A stretch of 63,737 nt of DNA from CBDDFN01 sp965227065 (GTDB lineage Bacteria > Pseudomonadota > Alphaproteobacteria > SPJN01), in contig CBDDFN010000008.1 of the NCBI GenBank assembly GCA_965227065.1, positions 1 through 63,737 on the forward strand. The letters run 5' to 3'. Shown here one piece after another: positions 34,290-43,198 of the stretch. Position 1 is the stretch's first letter, and each line of letters opens with the position of its first letter. Under the pieces are notes generated by a model, which worked only from the letters and a program-made list of their open reading frames with translations, was not told the origin of the DNA and did not search any database. The translations under genes and the position numbers were made by a program.

Positions 34290-34826
34290 TCACGCCTTTT
34301 TTCGGCCGCTTACAAAAACTACTAGGATCAGGGTGATCAGCCCCAATGCCAGCCCCCATTTGGTCAGCGAGGCAAGCGTGCTGATTGCGGGCAGCGGATC
34401 GATGATGGTTGAACCGTCCGTACCGGACAAGAAGACATGCTGGATGGTATTTTCCAGAAGATCACACAGGCCCGCCACGAAAGGCAGGGCAAGCAGCCAG
34501 TTCCAGCTTTCGGGTTTGGCCGCACGGTTAAGTACGGCGGCGAGCAGGGCGCTCAGCGACAGGGCATACCAGACCCAGTGGACATCATCGAAAATGAAAT
34601 GGGCGTGGTAGAAGTCCATCAGCCCGCGCGATTGCCAGTCGGCAAATGTGTCGAGATAGAACTCAGCGCTCCACCCCGTGACCTGAAGCTTGAAAACCTC
34701 AGGCCCGCCGATTTGCTCAAGGATCCGCCCAATGATGATCTGGCTGATCAGATAAACGATACCGAGCCCGATCACCGCATGGCGCGTTCCCAGATGGCGG
34801 CGCACTGCGCCCAGTAGAGATGTCAT
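34290..34826 (-). CDS. Multi-pass membrane protein of unknown function
   Basis: This 178-aa protein has about four predicted membrane helices, near residues 16-35, 85-100, 110-130 and 150-172. A loop of about 45 residues between the first two (GWSAEFYLDTF to FYHAHFIFDDVHW) contains His and Asp residues that could bind a ligand or metal. I recognise no family. It is co-transcribed with the SRPBCC gene 4 bp downstream and lies 66 bp downstream of the AAA ATPase gene. Confidence 0.65.
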   Translation of the reverse strand: MTSLLGAVRRHLGTRHAVIGLGIVYLISQIIIGRILEQIGGPEVFKLQVTGWSAEFYLDTFADWQSRGLMDFYHAHFIFDDVHWVWYALSLSALLAAVLNRAAKPESWNWLLALPFVAGLCDLLENTIQHVFLSGTDGSTIIDPLPAISTLASLTKWGLALGLITLILVVFVSGRKKA

Positions 34827-34892
34827 CTGTCATTCCCCCAATAAAGATGCGCCGAGCCTATCAGGCCCGGCGCACCAATCAATGGGGCTTGG

Positions 34893-36953
34893 TCATTCGG
34901 CAGCCAGATGAAAGCCGATGCGGCCAAGCTGTTCGGGCTTGCCCCGTACCTCGCGTTCCAGCGCGGCCATGAACCAGGCTGGGTCCGGCCGCTTTTTCTC
35001 AAACCGCACTTGCCGGGCAACATTGGCAAAGTCCCCGGGCGTCAGGCCGGTGATCAGCGACAGCCCCGGCGGGGCTGCGATGCCGAAGAACAGCCTGAAA
35101 GCATAGCCGAGCTGGTCGGCGCCGAGCGGTTCAAGCCCAAGCTTGAAGTCGAACCGCCGCAAGGCCGCGCCATCAATCGCATAGCCATGGTTGGTGGCGG
35201 CGATAAACGGCGTGGTGTGCCGCTCAAGGGCGGTCAGCAGCTCATTGACTTGCGTAACCTCCCATCTGCGCGATGCGGTAGAGCGGTCAAACAACAGCGA
35301 GTCGATCTCGTCGAACAACAGCACCGCGCCGTCGCGGCGGGCGGTTGCGAATGTCTCGGCGATGTTTTGTTCGGTCTCGCCGATCCATTTCGACAACACG
35401 CTTGAGGCCGTCGCAACATGCAGTGGCCGGCCCAGCCGGTAGGCGATATGGCCTGCCAGCGCGGTTTTGCCAGTGCCCGGCGGGCCGGTCAGCAGCATGC
35501 GGAAATCATCCGGCGTGGCTTTGGCACCCAGCCGGTCGATCAACCCCTTCACGCTTTGATCAGCGTTATAGAGGGTGAGGTCCACCGGTTTGCCGCGGAA
35601 GGCGGGTTCATCACCGGCATCAAGCGCTTCACTCAATGCGCGGGCAATGGTGCCGGCATCTTGTGATTGACCGCCTGCCAGAACAGCGCTGCGGAAGGCA
35701 CTGCGCGACACGGTGATGATTTCGGGCGGCAATGCGGCGAGATCATCGAGCACGTCGCCTGACAGGGTGAGACCTTCCTGCTCGGCGATGCGGCGCATCA
35801 TCGGTTTCCGGCTTGCCAAAGGGGCGGGCCGGAAATGCGCCACATAGCTCATCCGCCGGACAAAGGCGGGGTCCATCGCACTTAAGGCATTGGTCGTCCA
35901 GATCACGGGCACCGGGTTGGTTTCCAAGGTCCGGTTGATAAAGACTTTGGAGCCTTCGCGCCGTTTGAAATGTCCGCCCTGGGACGAGCGTTCGGCGTCG
36001 CCGATGAAGTCTTCCATTTCATCGAACAGCAAAACGGTCCGGCTGCGGCCCGCCAAAGCGCGCTGCGCCAGCTGCAACGCGGTGACCCGGTCCCAGCGTG
36101 AGGGTTCTTCCCCGTCCTCATCGGCTTCACCGATCGCAATCAGCTCTGCCCCAGCGTGCGCCGCGATGGCCTTGGCCAGTTCGGTCTTGCCGGTACCCGG
36201 CAGGCCGTGGAACAGAATGTTCACGCCCGTAGCTCCCGTTGCCACCGCGCCCTTGACCAGCCGCAAAACAAGCTCCGCCTCGGCTTTCATATGGCCGAAT
36301 TCGTCCAGCGCCAGCGTGGCCGGAACGGTCGGGCCGACCAAAGCGGCGATCACCCCGGCCTGGTCCGTGGGGCGCTTGCGCAGCAATGCGTAAACGGCTG
36401 ATCCCAACTCCATCTGCACGGCATCGCTGCGGTCGACATAAAGGTGTATCAGACCCAGCCGGAACGGTGCGCTGAGCCGCGCATCGTCAAGGGTTTCAAA
36501 CCCGGCCAGTTCCGACACCAGTTCGGCCTCGTCGATGCAATGCAGATGCATTTGATAGGCGAGCGAGCGCACCCGGCGCGCGCGGTTAACCGCCACTGAA
36601 ATCTGCATCAGGGCGACATCGCGCGCAGCCAGGTTCAGCACCCTGCCTAGCTGGTCAATCAGCGCGGAGGATTGCACAGGTGGCTCGTCCGCCGATGCGG
36701 GGCTGTCCTGTGTTACGGCCGCATAAAGCTGATCCCAAACCGGCGGGGCCTGTTTGGCGGTTTTCTTTTTCTTTTTGGATTTTTTGGTGTCGGGCCTCGT
36801 CAGCGCCGGGTACCCCAGAAAATCCGCATGTTTTTCGTAATAGGACACAATGGCATCGGCACCGGCCGTGTCTGCCAAACTATCCCGCACTGCGATCCGC
36901 AGCATGCGGCGCAGCAAATCCGGTTCGCCCATCGGGCCACCCCAATCATTCAT
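34893..36953 (-). CDS. AAA-family ATPase with two AAA modules
   Basis: This 686-aa protein has two AAA+ cores. The first has Walker A GLPGTGKTE and Walker B LLFDEMEDF; the second has GPPGTGKTA and LLFDEIDSL. Both are followed by sensor-like Asn positions (TTNAL, ATNHG) and Arg-rich ends (FVRRM, ALRRFD). The N-terminal 240 residues are not a known domain to me. They include a polylysine linker (KKSKKKKK, about 56-65) and a helical part rich in Arg. It probably unfolds or remodels proteins in the cytoplasm. An ATG at 36932 is an alternative start with a better ribosome site (ggggtgg). Confidence 0.85.
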   Translation of the reverse strand: MNDWGGPMGEPDLLRRMLRIAVRDSLADTAGADAIVSYYEKHADFLGYPALTRPDTKKSKKKKKTAKQAPPVWDQLYAAVTQDSPASADEPPVQSSALIDQLGRVLNLAARDVALMQISVAVNRARRVRSLAYQMHLHCIDEAELVSELAGFETLDDARLSAPFRLGLIHLYVDRSDAVQMELGSAVYALLRKRPTDQAGVIAALVGPTVPATLALDEFGHMKAEAELVLRLVKGAVATGATGVNILFHGLPGTGKTELAKAIAAHAGAELIAIGEADEDGEEPSRWDRVTALQLAQRALAGRSRTVLLFDEMEDFIGDAERSSQGGHFKRREGSKVFINRTLETNPVPVIWTTNALSAMDPAFVRRMSYVAHFRPAPLASRKPMMRRIAEQEGLTLSGDVLDDLAALPPEIITVSRSAFRSAVLAGGQSQDAGTIARALSEALDAGDEPAFRGKPVDLTLYNADQSVKGLIDRLGAKATPDDFRMLLTGPPGTGKTALAGHIAYRLGRPLHVATASSVLSKWIGETEQNIAETFATARRDGAVLLFDEIDSLLFDRSTASRRWEVTQVNELLTALERHTTPFIAATNHGYAIDGAALRRFDFKLGLEPLGADQLGYAFRLFFGIAAPPGLSLITGLTPGDFANVARQVRFEKKRPDPAWFMAALEREVRGKPEQLGRIGFHLAAE

Positions 36954-37429
36954 AGCTGTGCGTGCACGGCGCAGCGTGCACAATCATTGAACAGAAAGTC
37001 GGTTAGGATGGTCGGCCAGGCGCAGCGGCCCGGCCCGGTTTGCGAACTAGCGCGCGGGCTGGGCTTGGACTACGCCGGACGGTCCGTCCGTGCAATATGG
37101 TGCAGTTCCAAGCATGGTTCAGTCCTCAATTACCGGCCGCCCGATGCGGCGCGGGAGGGGGTGTGTACGCCTGCGGTGACGCAAAGTCAACCGGGCGGTG
37201 AAAACTGTCAGAAAATTTTAAAAAACATACAATATGTGTAATTTACGCTAATTCCCCCAAGAATGATGCGACAATAAGTTTGGTGCCGCTTGCGGGAAAA
37301 ATTTGCAACCTACAGCGCAGGTCTGATAGCAAATCTTGAATCTGGATTCAGTCGGGTCTGCGCGAGCAGTGACCGCCAGTCCCTTCTTCTGGTCCAACCT
37401 TCACGAGCGGTGGGCATTCCGCGCCGACA
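36954..37429. other. Gene-free region before cysD with two palindromes
   Basis: I see no gene here. The stretch turns AT-rich near 37205-37260. It holds a 13-nt dyad ACATA-CAA-TATGT at 37226-37238 and a 14-nt palindrome TGAATCTGGATTCA at 37337-37350. The second lies about 80 bp upstream of cysD and could bind a regulator of sulfate activation. Confidence 0.45.
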
Positions 37430-38341
37430 ATGACGAGTGACATGACTGATCTGACCCATCTTGAACGGCTTGAGGCCGAAAGCATTCACATTATGCGCGA
37501 AGTGGTGGCTGAGGCTGAAAAGCCCGTCATGCTGTATTCTGTGGGCAAGGATTCAGCGGTGATGCTGCATCTCGCCAAGAAGGCGTTTTATCCCAGCCCG
37601 CCGCCTTTCCCGCTTTTGCATGTCGACACCACCTGGAAGTTCCAGGCCATGTATGAGCTGCGCGACCGTTCGGCCAAAGAGGCGGGGATGGATCTGCTCG
37701 TCTATCAAAATCCCGAAGCCAAGGAGAAGGGGATCAACCCGTTCGACCATGGCTCGCTCCACACCGATATGTGGAAGACCGAGGGGCTGAAACAGGCGCT
37801 CAACAAATATGGTTTTGACGCGGCCTTTGGCGGCGCGCGCCGGGATGAAGAAAAGTCCCGCGCCAAGGAGCGGGTCTTCTCGTTCCGCTCAGCCAATCAC
37901 CGCTGGGACCCCAAGGGTCAACGGCCCGAGCTGTGGAAGCTTTACAATGCCCGCAAAAACAAGGGCGAGAGCATCCGGGTCTTTCCGCTGTCGAACTGGA
38001 CCGAGCTCGACATCTGGCAATACATCCATCTTGAAGGCATCGAGATCGTGCCGCTTTATTACTCGGACAAGCGCCCCACGGTTGAGCGCGACGGGCTGCT
38101 GCTGATGGTCGATGATGAGCGCTTCCCGCTGCGCGAGGGTGAAGAACCGCAAATGCGGTCGATCCGCTTCCGCACGCTGGGATGCTATCCGCTGACCGGC
38201 GCGGTGGAATCAGAGGCTGCGACGCTGCCCCAGATCATTCAGGAAATGCTGCTGACCACAACGTCGGAACGGCAAGGCCGCGCCATTGATCACGATCAGG
38301 CCGCGTCCATGGAGAAGAAAAAGCAGGAGGGCTATTTCTAA
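37430..38341 (+). CDS. cysD: Sulfate adenylyltransferase subunit 2
   Basis: CysD with CysN makes adenosine 5'-phosphosulfate from sulfate and ATP. The 303-aa protein has the PP-loop YSVGKDSAVMLHLA (about 37-50) and FGGARRDEEKSRAKER (about 133-148). It also has IRVFPLSNWTELDIWQYI and the C-terminal GCYPLTGAVES, followed by STSERQGR-like TTSERQGR. The ATG at 37442 is an alternative start with a GAG ribosome site. The stop overlaps the cysNC start (TAATG), so the subunits are translated in balance. Confidence 0.95.
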   Translation: MTSDMTDLTHLERLEAESIHIMREVVAEAEKPVMLYSVGKDSAVMLHLAKKAFYPSPPPFPLLHVDTTWKFQAMYELRDRSAKEAGMDLLVYQNPEAKEKGINPFDHGSLHTDMWKTEGLKQALNKYGFDAAFGGARRDEEKSRAKERVFSFRSANHRWDPKGQRPELWKLYNARKNKGESIRVFPLSNWTELDIWQYIHLEGIEIVPLYYSDKRPTVERDGLLLMVDDERFPLREGEEPQMRSIRFRTLGCYPLTGAVESEAATLPQIIQEMLLTTTSERQGRAIDHDQAASMEKKKQEGYF

Positions 38342-40248
38342 TGTCAAAGGAAAGCTCTTACGAAGTTGATGCGCTGATTGCCGAAGATATTGATGCTTAT
38401 CTGGAATCGCATCAGCACAAATCCATGCTGCGCTTCATCACGTGCGGATCGGTCGATGACGGCAAGTCAACGCTGATTGGCCGGCTGCTCTATGATTCCA
38501 AGATGATCTTTGAAGATCAGCTGGCAAGCCTTGAGGCGGATTCAAAATCGGTCGGCACGCAAGGCCAGGAAATCGACTTTGCCTTGCTGGTCGACGGGTT
38601 GGCGGCTGAACGCGAACAGGGCATCACAATTGATGTCGCCTACCGCTTTTTTGCCACCGACAAGCGCAAGTTTATCGTCGCCGATACGCCCGGCCATGAG
38701 CAATATACCCGCAATATGGTCACCGGCGCCTCGACGGCTGATCTTGCCGTCATTTTGATTGATGCGCGGCAAGGCGTGCTGGTGCAGACCCGCCGGCATT
38801 CGACCATCGTCAATCTGCTCGGCATCAAGAATGTCGTGCTCGCCATCAACAAGATGGATCTGGTCGGATATTCCGAGGAGCGGTTCAACGAGATCGTTGC
38901 CGACTATACCGAGTTTGCCCAATCTATCGGCATGGCGGAGTTCCTGCCCATCCCGATTTCGGGTCTCAAGGGTGACAATATCGTTGCCAAAAGTGATGAG
39001 ACGCCCTGGTATCAGGGCCCCACACTGCTCAGCCATCTGGAAACCGCGCCGCTCAACACGGCGCGGATGGAAGATCGTCCCTTCCGCATGCCGGTGCAGT
39101 GGGTCAACCGGCCCAATCTCGACTTTCGCGGCTTTTCAGGCCAGATCGGCTCGGGTGTGGTGAAGGTTGGCGATGCTATCCGGGTTGTCCCTTCGGGCCA
39201 GACCTCGACGATCAAATCCATTGTTACGTTCAAGGGTGAACTGGAACAGGCGGTTGCCGGTCAATCGGTGACGCTGACGTTCGCCGACGAAATCGATTGT
39301 TCGCGCGGCGATGTGATTGTCACGTCTGACAACCCGCCGGAAGTGGCTGATCAGTTTGAAGCCACAATCGTGTGGATGGCCGAACATGAAATGCTTGCCG
39401 GCCGGCCCTATCTTCTCAAGATCGGCGCCAAGACGGTGACCGCCACGATCACCGAGCCGAAATATGAGATCGACGTCAATTCGTCGGGCCATCTCGCGGC
39501 GAAGACCCTCAAGCTCAATTCAATCGGCGTGTGCAATATCGCCACCGACCGGGCGATCCCGTTTGAAGCCTATGCCGACAATCCCGATCTGGGCGGGTTC
39601 ATTCTGATTGACCGTATGACCAATGCGACGGTCGGTGCGGGCATGATTCATTTCGCCTTGCGGCGGGCGGCCAATATCCACTGGCAGGCGGTCGAGATTG
39701 ACGCCGGTGCGCACGCCGCGCAGAAGAACCAACAGCCCAAACTCTTGTGGTTCACAGGGCTTTCAGGTTCGGGCAAATCGACCATCGCCAATCTGGTCGA
39801 GAAAAAGCTCTATGCGCTTGGCAAACATTCCTTCCTGCTTGATGGCGACAATGTCCGCCACGGGCTCAATAAGGATCTCGGCTTTACCGATGCTGACCGC
39901 GTGGAAAATATCCGCCGGGTGGGTGAGGTTGCCAAATTGATGACCGATGCGGGCCTGATTGTGCTGACCGCTTTCATCTCGCCCTTCCGGGAAGAGCGCA
40001 AAATGGTGCGTGACCTGTTCGGCGACGGCGATTTTGTCGAAATCTTTGTCGACACGCCCCTTGAGGTGGCTGAACAGCGCGACGTGAAGGGGCTCTATAA
40101 AAAGGCCCGTTCAGGCGCACTGAAAAACTTCACCGGCATCGACAGCCCGTATGAGCCGCCCGAAAACGCCGAAATCCGCGTTAACACGGTCGAAATGTCG
40201 GCTGATCAGGCGGCGGAATATATCGTCGACTATCTGTTGTCGCGCTAG
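38341..40248 (+). CDS. cysNC: Bifunctional sulfate adenylyltransferase subunit 1 / APS kinase
   Basis: This 635-aa fusion has CysN, the GTPase subunit of ATP sulfurylase (about residues 25-455). Its motifs are GSVDDGKSTLIGRLLYD, DTPGHEQYTRNM and NKMD. APS kinase CysC follows (about 460-635), with P-loop FTGLSGSGKST, LLDGDNVRHGLN and ISPFREER. Together with CysD it turns sulfate into PAPS for sulfation or for reduction to cysteine. No sulfotransferase or cysH is in the window. It is co-translated with cysD, and its stop overlaps the stop of the convergent SDR gene in a CTAG. Confidence 0.96.
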   Translation: MSKESSYEVDALIAEDIDAYLESHQHKSMLRFITCGSVDDGKSTLIGRLLYDSKMIFEDQLASLEADSKSVGTQGQEIDFALLVDGLAAEREQGITIDVAYRFFATDKRKFIVADTPGHEQYTRNMVTGASTADLAVILIDARQGVLVQTRRHSTIVNLLGIKNVVLAINKMDLVGYSEERFNEIVADYTEFAQSIGMAEFLPIPISGLKGDNIVAKSDETPWYQGPTLLSHLETAPLNTARMEDRPFRMPVQWVNRPNLDFRGFSGQIGSGVVKVGDAIRVVPSGQTSTIKSIVTFKGELEQAVAGQSVTLTFADEIDCSRGDVIVTSDNPPEVADQFEATIVWMAEHEMLAGRPYLLKIGAKTVTATITEPKYEIDVNSSGHLAAKTLKLNSIGVCNIATDRAIPFEAYADNPDLGGFILIDRMTNATVGAGMIHFALRRAANIHWQAVEIDAGAHAAQKNQQPKLLWFTGLSGSGKSTIANLVEKKLYALGKHSFLLDGDNVRHGLNKDLGFTDADRVENIRRVGEVAKLMTDAGLIVLTAFISPFREERKMVRDLFGDGDFVEIFVDTPLEVAEQRDVKGLYKKARSGALKNFTGIDSPYEPPENAEIRVNTVEMSADQAAEYIVDYLLSR

Positions 40249-41069
40249 ACGATCTTGAGCATGCCGCCGGCGGCGACCACGCCGGCGCATGTGCCGCCAT
40301 CGACCAGAATGTCAGCCCCGGTGATATAGCGCGCTGCGGGCGACAACAAAAATTTAATGACATCGGCAACATCTTCAGGCTGGCCCATGCGCCCAAGCGG
40401 GGTCACACCGATCAGCTTGTCGATCTGGCCGCGATTGCTGTCTTCGCCCCGGGTCATGGCGGTGTCGATCACGCCCGGCGAAATTGAAAGGATTCGCGCG
40501 TCTTTCTTGCCGAAGGCCGGTGCCATCGCCTCAACATAAAGCTGAACAGCACGCTTGGAGACCAGGTAGGCCAGCCGCGAATCCCGCCTGGCCAGCCATG
40601 CGATGAAAGACGGCTTGTCTTTGATCAGCTTGCGCAAGCCCCGGTCGATAAAGGGCCGGGCGGCGAAATAGCCTGAATTGGACGCGATCAGCACCACAAC
40701 GCCACCGGGCATAATTTGGCCCAGGACCGCCTGGGTCAGCCGTGTGGTGGCAGTGTAATTGATGGCAAACAGCGTTTTGCCGTCGGTCATGGTGGGGGAA
40801 ACCCCCGCAGCGTGCACCACCGCGCCAAGTGGCCGGTCACCCAGCGTGGAGAGCAATGTGTTGGAATAATCCTCCGCCAGTACATCGCCGGTGTGGCACA
40901 GAATTTCGGCCTGACCCGACAGTTCTTGTTCGACGGCACTGAGCGCGCCGGGGTCACGGTCCGACAGTAAAAGCGGGCCGCCGCGCGCCGCCACAAGACG
41001 GGCGGTGGCGCGTCCCATGCCGCCGGCCGCGCCGGTAATCAGCGTCCAGCCTGTTTGGGGGTCTGTCAT
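40245..41069 (-). CDS. Short-chain dehydrogenase/reductase
   Basis: This 274-aa SDR has the cofactor motif TGAAGGMG, HAAG in place of the usual NNAG, and YLVSK as the catalytic Tyr-Lys. The C-terminal segment GMGQPEDVADVIKFLLS-like (RMGQPEDVADVIKFL) and DGG end are typical. The Asp in LSDRD suggests NAD(H) use. The substrate is unknown, though similar proteins occur in steroid and alcohol metabolism. It is a single gene convergent with cysNC with overlapping stops. Confidence 0.85.
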   Translation of the reverse strand: MTDPQTGWTLITGAAGGMGRATARLVAARGGPLLLSDRDPGALSAVEQELSGQAEILCHTGDVLAEDYSNTLLSTLGDRPLGAVVHAAGVSPTMTDGKTLFAINYTATTRLTQAVLGQIMPGGVVVLIASNSGYFAARPFIDRGLRKLIKDKPSFIAWLARRDSRLAYLVSKRAVQLYVEAMAPAFGKKDARILSISPGVIDTAMTRGEDSNRGQIDKLIGVTPLGRMGQPEDVADVIKFLLSPAARYITGADILVDGGTCAGVVAAGGMLKIV

Positions 41070-41483
41070 CGGGGCGATCCTGTCTGGTTGAGCGCGGCGG
41101 GTTGTGAAAGCACAGTTCTGGAATGGTTTGGATCAGTGTAGGTGAATTCATTTGCCACAAACACACTTTCGTGAAACAGTTACTGAAGCGTGCCGTGCGT
41201 AGAGGACAGAATTTGTGTCGGCGGTGCGGAAGGCCAGGCGACGGATTAGTCCGACGCGCTAGGCAAGAGATTAAGGCAGCTTAGCTACGCAAGCTTCCGC
41301 ACTGAGACGTAATGACCGCCATGCCGCGGTGAATCTTGGGCCTGCAGGCCATGCTAGGACGATTTTTCCCCATAGACATTTCAGGATTCTCATTCGGCAC
41401 GGTTTGCCCGACACAGGCAGACTTTGGGCGCATTGCGACATACAAGACAAACAAGTCTGACGACACACAAGGAGACAGTCAGA
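41070..41483 (+). other. Long leader / intergenic region of cspA
   Basis: No gene is supported in this 414-bp gap. The part nearer cspA probably includes a long structured 5' untranslated region as in cold-shock genes. It has a 12-nt perfect palindrome GGCCTGCAGGCC (41339-41350), followed by a T/C-rich stretch (atttttcccc). A strong Shine-Dalgarno (aaggaga) lies 8 nt before the ATG. Confidence 0.45.
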
Positions 41484-41696
41484 ATGGCTAAAGGTACGGT
41501 CAAGTGGTTTGACTCGAAGAAGGGTTTTGGTTTCATCGAGCCCGAAGATGGCGGCAAAGATGTGTTCGTGCACATTTCAGCTGTTGAGCGCGCAGGTCTG
41601 CGTGAACTCAGAGATGGCCAGAAAGTCAGCTACGAAATCCAGGTCGATGATCGGCGCAACAAAAGCTACGCCGGCGATCTGGTCGTTGAAGACTAA
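41484..41696 (+). CDS. cspA: Cold-shock protein, CspA family
   Basis: This 70-aa single cold-shock domain has the two RNA-binding motifs KGFGFI and DVFVHIS and the KWFDSKKG start. It binds single-stranded RNA or DNA and acts as an RNA chaperone. I chose the ATG at 41484; the longer frame starts in the leader. The stop codon overlaps that of the convergent DUF2461 gene. Post-transcriptional control through the long leader is likely. Confidence 0.95.
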   Translation: MAKGTVKWFDSKKGFGFIEPEDGGKDVFVHISAVERAGLRELRDGQKVSYEIQVDDRRNKSYAGDLVVED

Positions 41697-42352
41697 GCAG
41701 CGTCACTGAGCCATTCATAGAGTGGCAAGAACGGTTTGAGGGCCTTCACGCAATCTTTTGCGATTGAAGGCTCACACGCCAAAAAGGGCTCTCCGAGGCG
41801 ATAAAACCCGGCGAGCCCTTTTCTTTTGAGCAGTTCGGCGCGCGGATGGTCGGCGTCAAAGCCGCGCGGCACGCGTTTGAGCGGCGGGTCACGAAAGCTC
41901 ACACCTTTCTTTTCCAGCTTGGCGATCATGGCGGGCAGGGCGGCCCCTTGGGGCCCGGCGACGCGATGGCGATAGGCGTCGAGCCGGTCCTTGTCGAAGC
42001 CAAACACACCAGCGCCCACAATGGCGCGATCTACCTCAAGTCCAAAATAGAAGGCCGGGCCATCGGGGTGAGGCTCAAGTGGCCGCCACAGAATATGAAC
42101 GAAGGGCTTGTAGGGTGTCTTGTCTTTTGAAAAGCGGACATCGCGGTGGATGCGGAAGATTTTCGATCCCATGGCCCGGTCGCTCAGGCGTGCCAGCTCG
42201 CCTTCCATATGGGCGGCAAAATGCTTGGCCGGAGCTTTGACCAATTCTTCATAGCGCGGCTTGTTGGCCTCAAACCACGGCTTTTCATTGTTGGCTTTCA
42301 GATCGCGCAAAAATGCGATGGCATCTTCGGGAAACCCTGGAAATCCTGTCAT
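41693..42352 (-). CDS. DUF2461 (TIGR02453) family protein
   Basis: This 219-aa protein has the DUF2461 pattern. The N-terminal segment is FPEDAIAFLRDLKANNEKPWFEANK in short form, followed by FRIHRDVRFSKDKTPYKPF and a central FYFGLEVDRAIVGAG strand pair. The C-terminal LKRKGL..FYRLGEPF is also present. The function of the family is unknown. I chose the ATG at 42352 with aggga upstream; a GTG three codons earlier is possible. It is a single gene, convergent with cspA. Confidence 0.88.
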   Translation of the reverse strand: MTGFPGFPEDAIAFLRDLKANNEKPWFEANKPRYEELVKAPAKHFAAHMEGELARLSDRAMGSKIFRIHRDVRFSKDKTPYKPFVHILWRPLEPHPDGPAFYFGLEVDRAIVGAGVFGFDKDRLDAYRHRVAGPQGAALPAMIAKLEKKGVSFRDPPLKRVPRGFDADHPRAELLKRKGLAGFYRLGEPFLACEPSIAKDCVKALKPFLPLYEWLSDAA

Positions 42353-42414
42353 CGGCCGCACTCCCTATTTTGATGCATCAAGTCTAGCAAGCTTGACCGG
42401 CAGGGAAAGTGTGA

Positions 42415-43065
42415 TCAGGGGCGGCGCGTCACCGGAATGATCACTTCATTGCGGCGCAGGAAGGGAATGGTAAAGGGCGGGTCGTAGTAAAGCGCACTGG
42501 CCTCACCCGAAACTTGCCAGACAGACCTATCAAGGGCATCGCGCAGCTCTTGTTCTTTTTCCGCCACGGCTTCGGCACCGCCAAAGCCTGAAAATGTGAT
42601 GACGGCAAAGCGTTCCGGGGCAAGGCGTTGAAGCGCGATGCGCGTATCGATGGGGCGGGGGGCTGTGTCCGGCGTGAAGCCTTCGGGGAAGAAGAAGCGC
42701 ATCGTCACCTGTCCATCGGCCGATTGCGTTTCGACAGGCACCGTCATGGCAATCTTTTCACCGCCCGCCCGGGTTTCAACCGGGACCGTCATGGCGATCT
42801 TTTCAGCTTTCTCGTTATTGCCGGAAATATAGTCAAACAACAGGCGGAAGGCGGCGTTTTCGCCCTCGCGGCGGTTGGTGGCCGCGACGGTTGCATTGGC
42901 CACAAGGCGCGCTTCATAGGTGCGGACTTCGTAGGTATCAGTGAACTCTTCCACCGTATAGGCGGGCGCTTCATAGCCTGACCGGATCCCGAAAACGGAG
43001 CATCCGGCTAGCAGGCTGGTCGCAAAAATAGCGGCGGCGCTGTGTTTCATAATCGGATTACGCAT
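42415..43065 (-). CDS. SOUL-type haem-binding lipoprotein
   Basis: This 216-aa protein has a lipobox (SLLAGC, Cys22) and a SOUL domain. The domain shows YEVRTYEARLVANA, FDYISGNN, two EKIAMTVPVET repeats 13 residues apart and a C-terminal PPFTIPFLRRNEV. SOUL proteins bind haem or porphyrin; no residue can be assigned as the haem ligand here. It should be attached to an envelope membrane. The start at 43065 is uncertain; 43050 is the alternative. It is divergent from the cassette B hydrolase at 43199. Confidence 0.87.
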   Translation of the reverse strand: MRNPIMKHSAAAIFATSLLAGCSVFGIRSGYEAPAYTVEEFTDTYEVRTYEARLVANATVAATNRREGENAAFRLLFDYISGNNEKAEKIAMTVPVETRAGGEKIAMTVPVETQSADGQVTMRFFFPEGFTPDTAPRPIDTRIALQRLAPERFAVITFSGFGGAEAVAEKEQELRDALDRSVWQVSGEASALYYDPPFTIPFLRRNEVIIPVTRRP

Positions 43066-43113
43066 CAGTGCCGCACCGGGATCAAAGAGGCTGCCCACCC
43101 TGCGACAATTGTG

Positions 43114-43129
43114 TTGACACCATTGTCAA
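43114..43129. promoter_or_regulatory. Inverted repeat before cassette B
   Basis: TTGACA-CCAT-TGTCAA lies 70 bp upstream of the hydrolase at 43199. TGTCA half-sites recur in the gap before the receptor at 44265, suggesting one regulator for both promoters. The TTGACA could also serve as a -35 box. Confidence 0.45.
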
Positions 43130-43198
43130 TAAGACATATGTTGCGCCGCATCATGGCCCGCATGAAGACGGGGTCTGCGCCGATAAGGAGAACAGCTC

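Noticed and set aside
42715..42795. Tandem KIAMTVPVET repeat in the SOUL gene as a possible recent duplication
   Set aside because: Two KIAMT-PV motifs are a normal feature of SOUL proteins.
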